Shown here: piece by piece, positions 33,253 to 41,851 of the stretch | Layout: each line of letters starts with the position of its first letter | Numbering within the stretch: the first letter of the stretch is position 1 | Made by a program: the position numbers and the translations under genes | The notes under the pieces: generated by a model | What the model was told of the DNA's origin: nothing | Database searches by the model: none | Seen by the model: only the letters and a program-made list of their open reading frames with translations | Origin: RBG-16-66-20 sp040752005 | Lineage (GTDB): Bacteria > Pseudomonadota > Gammaproteobacteria > Burkholderiales > SG8-39 | Direction: 5' to 3' | Assembly: GCA_040752005.1 (NCBI GenBank) | Contig: JBFMFX010000004.1 | Location: 112,128-176,127, forward strand | DNA: 64,000 nt

Positions 33253-33579
33253 ATGCGCACCTCGCCTGTTTTTCGGCGCGCCTTCGAGCTTGCCGAGCGC
33301 GAGCGCCGGTTTCTGCTCGGCGAGATGACGCAGATCGCCGGACTGATGCCGCTGCTCATGAAGCGGCGCAACCGCGGGCGCTGGACGGCGGACGAGCGCA
33401 CGCTGCTGCGGGCGCACCTGCGCCGGCTGTCGGCACTCTCGCCCTACCTCGTCGTCGTCGCAATGCCGGGAGGCTTCGCGCTGCTGCCGGCGCTCGCCTG
33501 GTGGCTCGACCGCCGGCGCAACCGGCGCCCGGCGCAGGCGCCCGCTCCTGCCGGGGCTCAGCCCAAGTCCCAGCGATAG
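33253..33579 (+). CDS. LETM1-like domain protein
   Basis: 108 aa. The core SPYLVVVAMPGGFALLPALAWWLDRRR resembles the ribosome-binding part of LETM1-like proteins seen as short ORFs in Betaproteobacteria. One hydrophobic stretch (about 69-88) may be membrane-associated. ATG at 33253 is one base past the previous stop. A Pro/Ala-rich tail overlaps the end of xth by 22 bases. The function is not known. Confidence 0.72.
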   Translation: MRTSPVFRRAFELAERERRFLLGEMTQIAGLMPLLMKRRNRGRWTADERTLLRAHLRRLSALSPYLVVVAMPGGFALLPALAWWLDRRRNRRPAQAPAPAGAQPKSQR

Positions 33580-34334
33580 TCTATGGTGAGCGGCGCGTGG
33601 TCGGAGAAGCGCCGCCGCTTGTAGATCGCCTCGCGGTACGCGGTGCTCGCCAGCTTCGGCGTCGCGATCTGGTAGTCGATGCGCCAGCCGACGTTCTTCT
33701 CCCATGCACGGCCGCGGTTCGACCACCAGGTGTACTGCTCCGGCTTCGGGTTCAGGCGCCGGAACACGTCCACGTAGCCCAGCTCGTCGAACACCCTCGT
33801 CAGCCACGCGCGCTCCTCGGGCAGGAAACCCGAGTTCTTCTGGTTCGCGCGCCAGTTCTTCAGGTCAATTTCCTTGTGCGCGATGTTCCAGTCGCCGCAC
33901 AGCAGGATCTCGCGCCGCGCGCGGCGTAGCTGCGCCAGATGCGGCAGAAACGCGTCCATGAAGCGGTACTTGGACGCCTGCCGATGCGCCCCGGCCGAGC
34001 CCGAGGGCAGGTACACCGAGATCACCGACAGACCGTCGAAGCGCGCTTCCAGATAGCGCCCCTCGGCGTCGAACTCGTGCGTGCCGAAACCCCGGATGAC
34101 CGCCTCCGGCTCGGCGCGGCAGTACAGCGCCACCCCGGCGTAGCCCTTCTTGCTCGCGCAGTGAAAGTACGCCCGCAGGCCCTTGAGCGCGAATGCCTCG
34201 GCCGCGAGATCGGGCTCCTGCGCCTTGATCTCTTGCAGGCAGACGAAGTCGGGTTTCTGCGCCGCCAGCCAGGCGAACAGCCCCTTCTTCGCCGCCGAGC
34301 GGATTCCGTTGGCGTTGAGCGTGATGACGCGCAA
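33558..34334 (-). CDS. xth: Exodeoxyribonuclease III
   Basis: 258 aa Mg-dependent AP endonuclease and 3'-5' exonuclease of base-excision repair. Metal and catalytic residues are visible: LNANGIR (N7), QEIK (E35), GDWNIAH (Asp/Asn pair) and the closing SDHAPL His. The TTG at 34334 gives the normal N-terminus, which begins directly with RVITLNANG. The end overlaps the convergent LETM1-like gene. It lies 13 bases after pyrE in the same direction. Confidence 0.96.
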   Translation of the reverse strand: MRVITLNANGIRSAAKKGLFAWLAAQKPDFVCLQEIKAQEPDLAAEAFALKGLRAYFHCASKKGYAGVALYCRAEPEAVIRGFGTHEFDAEGRYLEARFDGLSVISVYLPSGSAGAHRQASKYRFMDAFLPHLAQLRRARREILLCGDWNIAHKEIDLKNWRANQKNSGFLPEERAWLTRVFDELGYVDVFRRLNPKPEQYTWWSNRGRAWEKNVGWRIDYQIATPKLASTAYREAIYKRRRFSDHAPLTIDYRWDLG

Positions 34335-34347
34335 GCCGCGCCGCCCG

Positions 34348-35037
34348 TCAGCCGCCGGCAGGCGCCGCCGCCCCGCCGTGCGCAGCCGACCACTGCGCCG
34401 GGGCGTGCAGGAACTTCTCCACCTCCTCCAGTTGCGCCGGCGGCAGGTAATTCGACGCCTTGACCACGCGCAGCACGTCCCACCAGGTCGCGAGGTAGTG
34501 CAGCTTCACGCCGAGATCGGCCATCACCTGCTTCGATTCCGGAAAGATGTCGTAGTAGAAGTTCACGTACACATGCTCGACCACCGCGCCCGCCTCGCGC
34601 AGCGCGCGGCAGAAGTTGATCTTCGAGCGGCCGTCGGTGGTGAGGTCCTCGACCAGCAGGGTTCTCGCCCCTTCGCGGATGTCGCCCTCGATCTGGGCGT
34701 TGCGCCCGAAGCCCTTCGGCTTCTTCCGGATGTACTGCATGGGAAGCGCCAGGCGCTCGGCCAGCCAGGCGGCGTAGGGGATGCCCGCCGTCTCGCCGCC
34801 CGCAACCACGTCGAACTGCTCGAAGCCGGCGTCGCGCGTGAGCGTCGCCACCGCGAACTCGATCAGTTGCGCGCGGATGCGCGGGTAGAAGATCAGCTTG
34901 CGGCAGTCTATGTAGACGGGGCTCGCCCAGCCGGAGGTGAAGAGGAACGGCTTGCCCTCGGAAAAGAGCACCGCCTTCACCTCGAGCAGCATCTTCGCCG
35001 TGGTGTGCGCGATGAACGCCCTGTCCGCCGAGTGCAT
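34348..35037 (-). CDS. pyrE: Orotate phosphoribosyltransferase
   Basis: 229 aa. Makes OMP from orotate and PRPP in pyrimidine synthesis. The PRPP loop reads LLVEDLTTDGRSK, the dimer-arm lysine region is YIRKKPKGFG, and FLFTSGWASPVYIDCRK lies near the N-terminus. The start is the ATG at 35037; upstream in-frame sequence to 35145 has no family likeness. This is the longer, alphaproteobacterial/betaproteobacterial type with an extended C-terminus. Confidence 0.95.
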   Translation of the reverse strand: MHSADRAFIAHTTAKMLLEVKAVLFSEGKPFLFTSGWASPVYIDCRKLIFYPRIRAQLIEFAVATLTRDAGFEQFDVVAGGETAGIPYAAWLAERLALPMQYIRKKPKGFGRNAQIEGDIREGARTLLVEDLTTDGRSKINFCRALREAGAVVEHVYVNFYYDIFPESKQVMADLGVKLHYLATWWDVLRVVKASNYLPPAQLEEVEKFLHAPAQWSAAHGGAAAPAGG

Positions 35038-35108
35038 GGCGGCGAATTCTACAGGCTCGCGCACGCCCGCGGCCGCGAGCCCGGCCGGGTGCCGCGGCGC
35101 CCGCGCGC

Positions 35109-35114
35109 TACAAT
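35109..35114 (+). promoter_or_regulatory. Probable -10 element for the DUF4124 gene
   Basis: TACAAT, 5/6 to consensus, 30 bp before the ATG at 35144, in the gap divergent to pyrE. No matching -35 hexamer is apparent. Confidence 0.4.
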
Positions 35115-35143
35115 GGCGCCAGCCTACGCCTCCGGAGCCGCTC

Positions 35144-35758
35144 ATGCTTCGCGTCGCTCTCCTCGCCGCCCTCGCGATCGTGCCGCTTGCCGCGAGCGCC
35201 CAGTTCTCCTACCGCTGCGTCGGCAAGGACGGCAAGAAGTACTACGGCCAGTCCATTCCGCCGCAGTGTGTCGGCCAGCCGATCGAGCAGCTCGGCCCCG
35301 ACGGGCGGGTGCAGAGACGCATTGACCCGCAGGCTTCCGCGGCCGAGCAGGCGGCCAGGCAGGCCGAGGCCGAGGAGAAGAAAAGGCGCGACGCGATCCT
35401 CAAGGAAGAGTCGCGGCGCAACAAGGCGCTGCTCGCCACCTACACCAGCGAGGCCGACATCGAGGCCGCGCGCAAGCGCGCGCTCGCCGACAACGAGCGC
35501 GCGGTGAAGGAAACCGAGGCGCGCATCGCCGCGCTGAAGAAGCGCCAGGGCGAGCTGCGCAAAGAGCTGGAGTTCTACCAGGGCAAGAACAAGCCGCCCG
35601 CCAAGCTGGAGCAGGACATCAAGGACAACGAGTTCTCGATCCAGGCGCAGGAAAACCTGCTCGCGCAAAAGCGCAAGGAAGTGGACGCCATCAACGCCCG
35701 TTACGACGAGGACCGCAAGCGCTTCGTCGAACTGACCCGCGGCGGCGCGAAAAAGTAG
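35144..35758 (+). CDS. Secreted DUF4124 protein with coiled-coil
   Basis: 204 aa. A signal peptide (1-19, ending in ASAQ) leads into a short DUF4124 domain (FSYRCVGKDGKKYYGQSIPP) that has a pair of cysteines, then about 140 residues of highly charged heptad-rich helix (EAARKRALADNERAV to the end). Periplasmic location is expected. The gene is single, convergent with gatB. Function is unknown; a structural or scaffolding role would fit the coiled coil but is a guess. Confidence 0.85.
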   Translation: MLRVALLAALAIVPLAASAQFSYRCVGKDGKKYYGQSIPPQCVGQPIEQLGPDGRVQRRIDPQASAAEQAARQAEAEEKKRRDAILKEESRRNKALLATYTSEADIEAARKRALADNERAVKETEARIAALKKRQGELRKELEFYQGKNKPPAKLEQDIKDNEFSIQAQENLLAQKRKEVDAINARYDEDRKRFVELTRGGAKK

Positions 35759-35771
35759 CGCGCCCCGGGGT

Positions 35772-37205
35772 TCAGCGCGCGAGCCTGCGTCGCAGGATCT
35801 CGGCCACCTGCGCCGGGTTCGCCTTGCCGCGGCTTGCCTTCATCACCTGGCCGACGAGAGAGTTGAAGGCCTTCTCCTTGCCGGCACGGTAGTCCTCGAC
35901 CTGCTTCGGATTGGCGACGAGCGCCTCCTCGACCAGCCGCTCGATCGCGGCCGCGTCGCTGATCTGCGTCAGTCCCTTCGCCGCGATCAGCGCGTCGGCG
36001 TCGCCCTCGCCCGCCCACATCGCGGCGAGCACCTCTTTCGCCGCCTTCTGCGACACCGTGCCGTCGTGGATGCGCGCCAGCAGCCGCGCGAGCGCGCCCG
36101 GGCCAACCGGAACCGCGCCGAAGTCGAGGCCCGCCTCGTTCAGCCGCGAGGCGATCTCGCCGTTCAGCCAGTTGGCGACCAGCTTCGCCGGCGCCGGGCC
36201 GGCGGCGAGCGTGCGCTCGAAATACTCCGCCTTCTCGCGCGATTCGGTGAGCAGCATCACGTCGTAGTCGCCCAGGCCGTACTCGCTGCCGTAGCGCGCG
36301 CGCTTCGCGCCGGGCAGCTCGGGCATGCGGCGCCGCACCTCCTCGATCTCCGCCTCGGTGACCACGAGCGGCAGCAGATCCGGATCGGGAAAGTAGCGGT
36401 AGTCGTGCGCCTCCTCCTTGCTGCGCAGCGGCCGCGTCTCGTCGCGTGCCGGATCGTACAGCCGCGTTTCCTGCGCGATCTGGCCCCCGTCCTCCAGGAT
36501 CGCGATCTGGCGCCGCGCCTCGTACTCGATGGCGCGCTCGAGGAACCGGAACGAGTTCAGGTTCTTGATCTCGCAGCGCGTGCCGAGCCGCGCCTCGCCG
36601 GCGCGGCGCACCGAGACGTTGGCGTCGCAGCGGAACGACCCCTCCTGCATGTTGCCGTCGCAGATCTCGATCCAGCGCACCAGCGCATGCAGCGCGCGCG
36701 CGTAGGCCGCCGCCTCGGCGGCGCTGCGCAAATCCGGTTCGCTGACGATCTCCAGGAGCGGCGTGCCGGCGCGATTGAGGTCTATGCCGCTCATGCCGCG
36801 GAAATCCTCGTGCAGCGATTTGCCGGCGTCCTCCTCCAGATGCGCGCGCGTGATGCGGATCGTCTTGGTGCCTGCGGCCGTCGCGATCGCGAGCGTCCCG
36901 CCCTCGACGATCGGCTGCTCGTACTGGCTGATCTGGTAGCCCTTGGGCAGGTCCGGGTAGAAGTAGTTCTTGCGCGCGAACACCGAGCGCGGGTTGATGC
37001 GCGCGCCGATCGCAAGGCCGAAGCGGATGGCGAATTCCACCGCGCGCGCGTTCGGCACCGGCAGCACGCCGGGCAGCGCGATGTCCACCGCCGAGACCTG
37101 CGTGTTGGGCGGCGCGCCGAACGCCGTCGCGGCGCCGGAGAACATCTTGCTGCGCGTCGCGAGCTGCGCGTGCGTTTCGATTCCGACCACCACTTCCCAG
37201 GACAT
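35772..37205 (-). CDS. gatB: Aspartyl/glutamyl-tRNA amidotransferase subunit B
   Basis: 477 aa. Phosphorylates and amidates mischarged Glu-tRNA(Gln) or Asp-tRNA(Asn), using ammonia from GatA. The N-terminal VVGIETHAQLATRSKMFSG and the PLLEIVSEPDL block are diagnostic, and the C-terminal tRNA-binding YqeY-like tail is complete. ATG at 37205. It follows the unknown secreted-protein gene by six bases, so gatC, gatA, that gene and gatB probably form one transcript. Confidence 0.97.
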   Translation of the reverse strand: MSWEVVVGIETHAQLATRSKMFSGAATAFGAPPNTQVSAVDIALPGVLPVPNARAVEFAIRFGLAIGARINPRSVFARKNYFYPDLPKGYQISQYEQPIVEGGTLAIATAAGTKTIRITRAHLEEDAGKSLHEDFRGMSGIDLNRAGTPLLEIVSEPDLRSAAEAAAYARALHALVRWIEICDGNMQEGSFRCDANVSVRRAGEARLGTRCEIKNLNSFRFLERAIEYEARRQIAILEDGGQIAQETRLYDPARDETRPLRSKEEAHDYRYFPDPDLLPLVVTEAEIEEVRRRMPELPGAKRARYGSEYGLGDYDVMLLTESREKAEYFERTLAAGPAPAKLVANWLNGEIASRLNEAGLDFGAVPVGPGALARLLARIHDGTVSQKAAKEVLAAMWAGEGDADALIAAKGLTQISDAAAIERLVEEALVANPKQVEDYRAGKEKAFNSLVGQVMKASRGKANPAQVAEILRRRLAR

Positions 37206-37211
37206 GCGCCG

Positions 37212-37955
37212 CTACCTCTGCGGACGGATCAGGTGGCAGTTGCCGCGCCGGTCCACCAGCATCGGCTCAAGATAGCCCTGCGGGGCGCAGCGCGCCGCGC
37301 ACCCCTCGGCGGTGAGGCGAACGTACGGCCCGAGGTCGCGCAGCAGGACGGCGCAGCCCGCGGCGGCGAAACGCAGCCCTCCCTGCTGCGGCTGCTGCGC
37401 CAGGTCCGTGACCTCGCAAGGCTGCTCGCCGGGCGCGACGCGCGAGCGCCACTCGAACTCCTTCAGCGTTCCGTTCTCGACGACGTAGGCGAGGCTCGCG
37501 CGGTAGCGGCCCTCGGCCACCTCGCAGCGCACCGTCGCGCCGTAGCTCTGCATCGAGGGAAAGCGCTCGCTCAGCTCGAATCGCTCGCGCGGCTGCCCGC
37601 CGGGCCCGTAGCGCATGCCCTGGAACATCCCGCCCGACCACGTGCCCTGGAGCGTCGCCAGCGGCGGCCGCCCGTACAGGATCGGCGTCGCGCCCTCGCG
37701 CAGGAACGTGACGCCGAGCTGCTTGCTGCGCTCGCCTTCGAGGTAGCGCTGCTGCAGCGCCGGCAGCAGAAGGTAATCGCCGGTCACGCGCGCCGAACCG
37801 TCGGCCTGTGGCACGGTGTACAGATTCATCACCGCCGCCCGGCCGCCGAAGTGCCCGAGCAGCTCGTGCGTCTCGGAGCCGTGCTCGGCCAAGCCCGGGA
37901 CGGCGATCGCGGCCAGCGCGGCGAGCGCCGCGGCGCGCAGACCGCGGCGCTTCAC
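37212..37955 (-). CDS. Secreted protein of unknown function inside the gat operon
   Basis: 247 aa. Signal peptide 1-23 (RAAALAALAAIAVPGLA). The mature part has two similar halves with MNLYTVPQADGSARVTGDYLLLP and repeated Gly-Thr-Trp beta patterns, and cysteines near CEVAEG, CEVTDL, AAGCAV, GCAARC and NCHLI that could form disulphides. I do not recognise the family. Its GTG overlaps the gatA stop (GTGA) and it ends six bases before gatB, so it is co-transcribed with tRNA-amidation genes despite an export signal. Confidence 0.8.
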   Translation of the reverse strand: MKRRGLRAAALAALAAIAVPGLAEHGSETHELLGHFGGRAAVMNLYTVPQADGSARVTGDYLLLPALQQRYLEGERSKQLGVTFLREGATPILYGRPPLATLQGTWSGGMFQGMRYGPGGQPRERFELSERFPSMQSYGATVRCEVAEGRYRASLAYVVENGTLKEFEWRSRVAPGEQPCEVTDLAQQPQQGGLRFAAAGCAVLLRDLGPYVRLTAEGCAARCAPQGYLEPMLVDRRGNCHLIRPQR

Positions 37956-39415
37956 AGCGGCGCCTCCTTCGGCACGCGCCGATGCCAGTCGGTCGCCTGC
38001 TGCCAGCGGTGCGCGACACCCAGGAGCAGCGCCTCCGAGAAATAGTTGCCGGTGAGCTGCAGCCCGACCGGAAGGCCGGCGTCGTCGAATCCGCACGGCA
38101 CCGAAAGCGCGGGCAGCCCCGCGAGCGGCGCCGGTATGGTGTACACGTCGCCGAGATACATCTGCACCGGGTCGTCCGCCTTTTCGCCGAGCGCGAAGGC
38201 GGTCGAGGGCGCGGTCGGCCCCGCGAGCAGGTCGCAGCGCGCGAACGCCTCGGCGAAATCGCGCGCGATCAGCCGGCGCACCTTCTGGGCCTGGAGGTAA
38301 TAGGCGTCGTAGTAGCCGTGCGAGAGCACGTAGGTGCCGATGAGGATGCGGCGCTTGACCTCGGCGCCGAAGCCCTCGGCGCGCGTGCGACGGTACATGT
38401 CCACGAGGTCGGCGTACTCCTTCGCCCGATGGCCGTAGCGCACGCCGTCGTACCGCGCGAGGTTGGACGAGGCCTCCGCCGGGGCGAGCACGTAGTACGC
38501 GGGCAGCGCGAGCCGCGTGTTCGGCAGCGCGATTTCCACGATGCGCGCGCCCTGGCGCTCGAACCAGCGCACCGCCTCCATCACCCGCGCGCCGACCGCC
38601 TCTTGCAGTCCTGCCCCGAAATACTCCTTCGGCAGCCCGATGCGCAGCCCGGAAAGTTCCGGTTCCAGCGCCCGGGTGTAGTCCTCGGCGGGGCGCTCCA
38701 GACTCGTCGAGTCGCGCGGATCGAACCCCGCCATCACGTTCATGAGAAGCGCCAGATCGCGCGCGCTCCTTGCCATCGGCCCGCCCTGGTCGAGCGAGGA
38801 GGCGAACGCGACCATGCCGTAACGCGACACCGTGCCGTAGGTGGGCTTGAGCCCGCAGATCCCGGTCATCGCCGCCGGCTGCCGGATCGAGCCGCCGGTG
38901 TCGGTGCCGGTGGCGGCCGGCGCCATGCGCGCGGCGACCGCCGCCGCCGAGCCGCCCGAGGAGCCTCCCGGCACCCGCGCCGTGTCCCAGGGGTTGCGCA
39001 CCGGCCCGAACCAGGAGGTCTCGTTCGACGAGCCCATCGCGAACTCGTCCATGTTGGTCTTGCCGAGCATCACCGCGCCAGCCGCGGCGAAGCGCTCGAT
39101 GACGTGGGCGTCGTACGGGCTGACGAATCCGGCCAGCATGCGCGAACCGCAGGTGGTGCGCAGGCCCCGGGTGCAGAAGATGTCCTTATGCGCGATCGGG
39201 ATTCCGTCCAAGGGCGAGGCCGCCGCCCCTCTTGCGCGGCGCGCGTCGGAGGCCCTCGCCTCGGCGCGCGAGCGATCCTCGTCCACCGTGATGAACGCGT
39301 TCAGTTTCGGATTCAGGTCCTTGATCCGGCGCAGGAAAAGCTCGACGAGCTCGAGCGCGGAAACCCTTTTTCCGGCCAGCGCCTCGGCAAGCTCGGCGAC
39401 GGTGGCGTCGAGCAC
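37952..39415 (-). CDS. gatA: Aspartyl/glutamyl-tRNA amidotransferase subunit A
   Basis: 487 aa glutaminase of the GatCAB complex, amidase-signature family. Triad: K77 in AHKDIF, S152 in GGSSGGSAA and nucleophile S176 in GTDTGGSIRQP. The YVLSHGYYDAYYLQA segment in the C-terminal part is typical of GatA and separates it from the metabolic amidase at 18297. The GTG at 39415 lies two bases after the gatC stop. Confidence 0.97.
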   Translation of the reverse strand: MLDATVAELAEALAGKRVSALELVELFLRRIKDLNPKLNAFITVDEDRSRAEARASDARRARGAAASPLDGIPIAHKDIFCTRGLRTTCGSRMLAGFVSPYDAHVIERFAAAGAVMLGKTNMDEFAMGSSNETSWFGPVRNPWDTARVPGGSSGGSAAAVAARMAPAATGTDTGGSIRQPAAMTGICGLKPTYGTVSRYGMVAFASSLDQGGPMARSARDLALLMNVMAGFDPRDSTSLERPAEDYTRALEPELSGLRIGLPKEYFGAGLQEAVGARVMEAVRWFERQGARIVEIALPNTRLALPAYYVLAPAEASSNLARYDGVRYGHRAKEYADLVDMYRRTRAEGFGAEVKRRILIGTYVLSHGYYDAYYLQAQKVRRLIARDFAEAFARCDLLAGPTAPSTAFALGEKADDPVQMYLGDVYTIPAPLAGLPALSVPCGFDDAGLPVGLQLTGNYFSEALLLGVAHRWQQATDWHRRVPKEAPL

Positions 39416-39417
39416 TT

Positions 39418-39717
39418 TTATTCGATGACCCTGGGCACGAGATACAGGCCCGCCTCGGTGGCCGGCGCGAGCGCCTGGAACTCCTCGCGCCGATCGCCCT
39501 CGGTGACTTCATCGGCTCGTCGCCGCTGAACGACGCCGGCCTCGAGCTCGAGCGGGTGCGTCATCGGCTCGATGCCGCGGGTGTCGGCGGCCTGCAGCTC
39601 GTCCACCAGCGCGAGCACGCGGTTGAGCTGCGCCAGCACGGCCGCGGCTTCCTCAGGGCTCACCGCGATGCGCGCGAGGTCGGCGACGCGCTGAACCTGC
39701 TCCAGGGTGAGAGACAT
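39418..39717 (-). CDS. gatC: Aspartyl/glutamyl-tRNA amidotransferase subunit C
   Basis: 99 aa. Small belt subunit stabilising GatA-GatB. The sequence begins MSLTLEQVQRVADLARIAVSPEE and contains the usual TRGIEPMTHPLE loop. First gene of the gat transcript, divergent from mreB over a 143-bp gap. Confidence 0.96.
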   Translation of the reverse strand: MSLTLEQVQRVADLARIAVSPEEAAAVLAQLNRVLALVDELQAADTRGIEPMTHPLELEAGVVQRRRADEVTEGDRREEFQALAPATEAGLYLVPRVIE

Positions 39718-39774
39718 GTGCCGACGGCAGCGGATTTCCCTCGGGTGGCGGGCTTCCCTCAGGCGCCGTTAGGG

Positions 39775-39780
39775 TATCAT
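39775..39780 (+). promoter_or_regulatory. Possible -10 element for mreB
   Basis: TATCAT (5/6 to consensus) lies 81 bp before the mreB ATG in the gatC-mreB intergenic region, which is poorer in GC than its surroundings. A -35 hexamer is not clear. Confidence 0.35.
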
Positions 39781-39860
39781 AGCTTGCGAGGAAAACGGGA
39801 GGCGGGACCGCGTCTTAGCGACGAAAGTTAAGGCACAGCGGAAAAGGGTTCGGCCACGAC

Positions 39861-40904
39861 ATGTTCGGATTTCTGCGCAGCTACTTCTCCAACGATCTCG
39901 CGATTGATCTCGGCACCGCGAACACGCTGATCTACGTGCGCGGCAAGGGCATCGTGCTCGACGAGCCGTCGGTGGTCGCGATCCGCGAGGATAGCGGCCC
40001 GAACGCGAAGAAGAGCATCCAGGCGGTCGGCAAGGAAGCGAAGCAGATGCTCGGCAAGACGCCGGGCAACATCGTCGCCATCCGGCCGATGAAGGACGGC
40101 GTCATCGCCAACTTCACGGTCACCGAGCAGATGCTGAAGTACTTCATCAAGAAGGTGCACGACAACAAGCTGTTCTCGCCCTCGCCGCGCATCATCATCT
40201 GCGTGCCCTGCGGCTCGACCCAGGTCGAGCGGCGCGCGATCCGCGAGAGCGCGATCGGCGCCGGCGCCGGCCAGGTGTACCTGATCGAGGAGCCGATGGC
40301 GGCGGCGATCGGCGCCGACCTGCCGGTGGCCGAGGCGACCGGCTCGATGGTGGTGGACGTAGGCGGCGGCACCACCGAAGTGGGCGTGATCTCCCTCGGC
40401 GGCATGGTGTACGCCGGCTCGGTGCGCGTCGGCGGCGACAAGTTCGACGAGGCGATCATCAACTACATCCGCCGCAACTACGGCATGCTGATCGGCGAGA
40501 CGACGGCGGAACTCATCAAGAAGACGATCGGCTCGGCCTTCCCCGGCTCCGAGGTGCGCGAGATGGAAGTGAAGGGGCGCAACCTCGCCGAGGGCATACC
40601 GCGCAGCTTCACCATCAGCTCGAACGAGATCCTGGAGGCGCTCACCGAGCCGCTCAACCAGATCGTCTCGGCGGTCAAGTCGGCGCTGGAGCAGACGCCA
40701 CCGGAGCTGGGCGCCGACATCGCCGAAAAAGGCATGGTGCTCACCGGCGGCGGCGCGCTGCTGCGCGACCTCGACCGGCTCCTGATGGAGGAGACGGGCC
40801 TGCCGGTGATCGTCGCCGAAGATCCGCTCACCTGCGTCGTGCGCGGCTCGGGCAGAGCGCTCGAGAAGATGGAGCACTTCGGGCCGATCTTCACCAGCGA
40901 ATGA
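39861..40904 (+). CDS. mreB: Rod-shape-determining actin-like protein MreB
   Basis: 347 aa bacterial actin that forms membrane-bound filaments directing elongation. Nucleotide-binding motifs: DLGTANTLIYVRGKG near the N-terminus, VVDVGGGTTEVGVIS (about 160-175) and GMVLTGGGALLRDLD. Length matches E. coli (347). First gene of mreB-mreC-mreD-mrdA-rodA, each spaced tightly or overlapping. Confidence 0.98.
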   Translation: MFGFLRSYFSNDLAIDLGTANTLIYVRGKGIVLDEPSVVAIREDSGPNAKKSIQAVGKEAKQMLGKTPGNIVAIRPMKDGVIANFTVTEQMLKYFIKKVHDNKLFSPSPRIIICVPCGSTQVERRAIRESAIGAGAGQVYLIEEPMAAAIGADLPVAEATGSMVVDVGGGTTEVGVISLGGMVYAGSVRVGGDKFDEAIINYIRRNYGMLIGETTAELIKKTIGSAFPGSEVREMEVKGRNLAEGIPRSFTISSNEILEALTEPLNQIVSAVKSALEQTPPELGADIAEKGMVLTGGGALLRDLDRLLMEETGLPVIVAEDPLTCVVRGSGRALEKMEHFGPIFTSE

Positions 40905-40921
40905 ACGCCTGAGGGCGCGCG

Positions 40922-41851
40922 ATGGAGCACTCGCCGCCTCCGTTCTTCAAGCGCGGCCCGGCTCCCCTCGTCCGACTCGCGTTCTTCGCCTCGCTGTCCG
41001 TCGCGCTGCTGGTGCTCGATGCGCGCTTTCGCTATGCCGAGGGGCTGCGCAGCGCGCTCGCGCTCGCGGTCTATCCGCTGCAGGTGGCGGTCATGGCGCC
41101 GGTGGAGCTGGCGCTGCGCGTCGCCGGCTACTTCTCCGACCAGGCGCGGCTGCGCGAGGAAAACGCGATGCTGCGCGCGCGGCTGCTGGAGGCCTCGCAG
41201 GCGGCGCTGCGCGGCGAGGCCGCGCAAAGGGAGCTCGCGGAGCTGCGCCGTCTCGCCGGCGCCGCCGAACGGCTGCCGGTCGAGGCGAGCGCCGCCGAGA
41301 TCCTCTACCACGGCCGCGACCCGTATTCGCGCAAGGTCGTGATCGGCCGCGGCGCGCAGCATGGCATCAAGGCCGGCGCGCCGGTGGTCAACGAATCGGG
41401 CCTGATCGGCCAGGTGACGCGCGTGCATGCGCTCGCCTCCGAGGTCACGCTGATCACCGACAAGGACCAGGCGATCCCGGTGCAGGTGGTGAGAAACGGC
41501 CTGCGCGCAGTCGCCTTCGGCGAGGGCGCGAGCGGAATGCTGGAGCTGCGCTTCATGGCGGCGAACGCCGAGATCCAGGCGGGTGATCGGCTGGTGACCT
41601 CCGGGCTGGACGGCACCTATCCGCCGGGGCTGCCGGTGGCGACCGTGGTGCGCATCGAGCGCGACGCCGCCTATACCTTCGCGCGCATCTTCTGCCAGCC
41701 GGCGGCGAACGTGGACGCGGGGCGCTACGTGCTCGTGCTGGGAACCGAGGCGCGCGTGGCGCCCTATCCGGAGGAAGAGGCGGCGGCGGCGAGCGAGCGG
41801 CGCTCGGCGAAGAAAAGGCCGCGCCGCAGGGACTCCGATGCAGCTCGGTGA
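40922..41851 (+). CDS. mreC: Rod-shape-determining protein MreC
   Basis: 309 aa. Short cytoplasmic N-terminus, one membrane helix (about 17-38), a coiled-coil (DQARLREENAMLRARLLEA) and the periplasmic beta-barrel pair with GRGAQHGIKAGAPVVN and GLIGQVTRV. It links PBP2/RodA to MreB. The Lys/Arg-rich end goes beyond the core, and the gene overlaps mreD by 14 bases. Confidence 0.96.
   Translation: MEHSPPPFFKRGPAPLVRLAFFASLSVALLVLDARFRYAEGLRSALALAVYPLQVAVMAPVELALRVAGYFSDQARLREENAMLRARLLEASQAALRGEAAQRELAELRRLAGAAERLPVEASAAEILYHGRDPYSRKVVIGRGAQHGIKAGAPVVNESGLIGQVTRVHALASEVTLITDKDQAIPVQVVRNGLRAVAFGEGASGMLELRFMAANAEIQAGDRLVTSGLDGTYPPGLPVATVVRIERDAAYTFARIFCQPAANVDAGRYVLVLGTEARVAPYPEEEAAAASERRSAKKRPRRRDSDAAR

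Noticed and set aside
35720..35790. Terminator between the DUF4124 gene and gatB
   Set aside because: A CCCCGGGG-type palindrome exists but no T-run follows on either strand.
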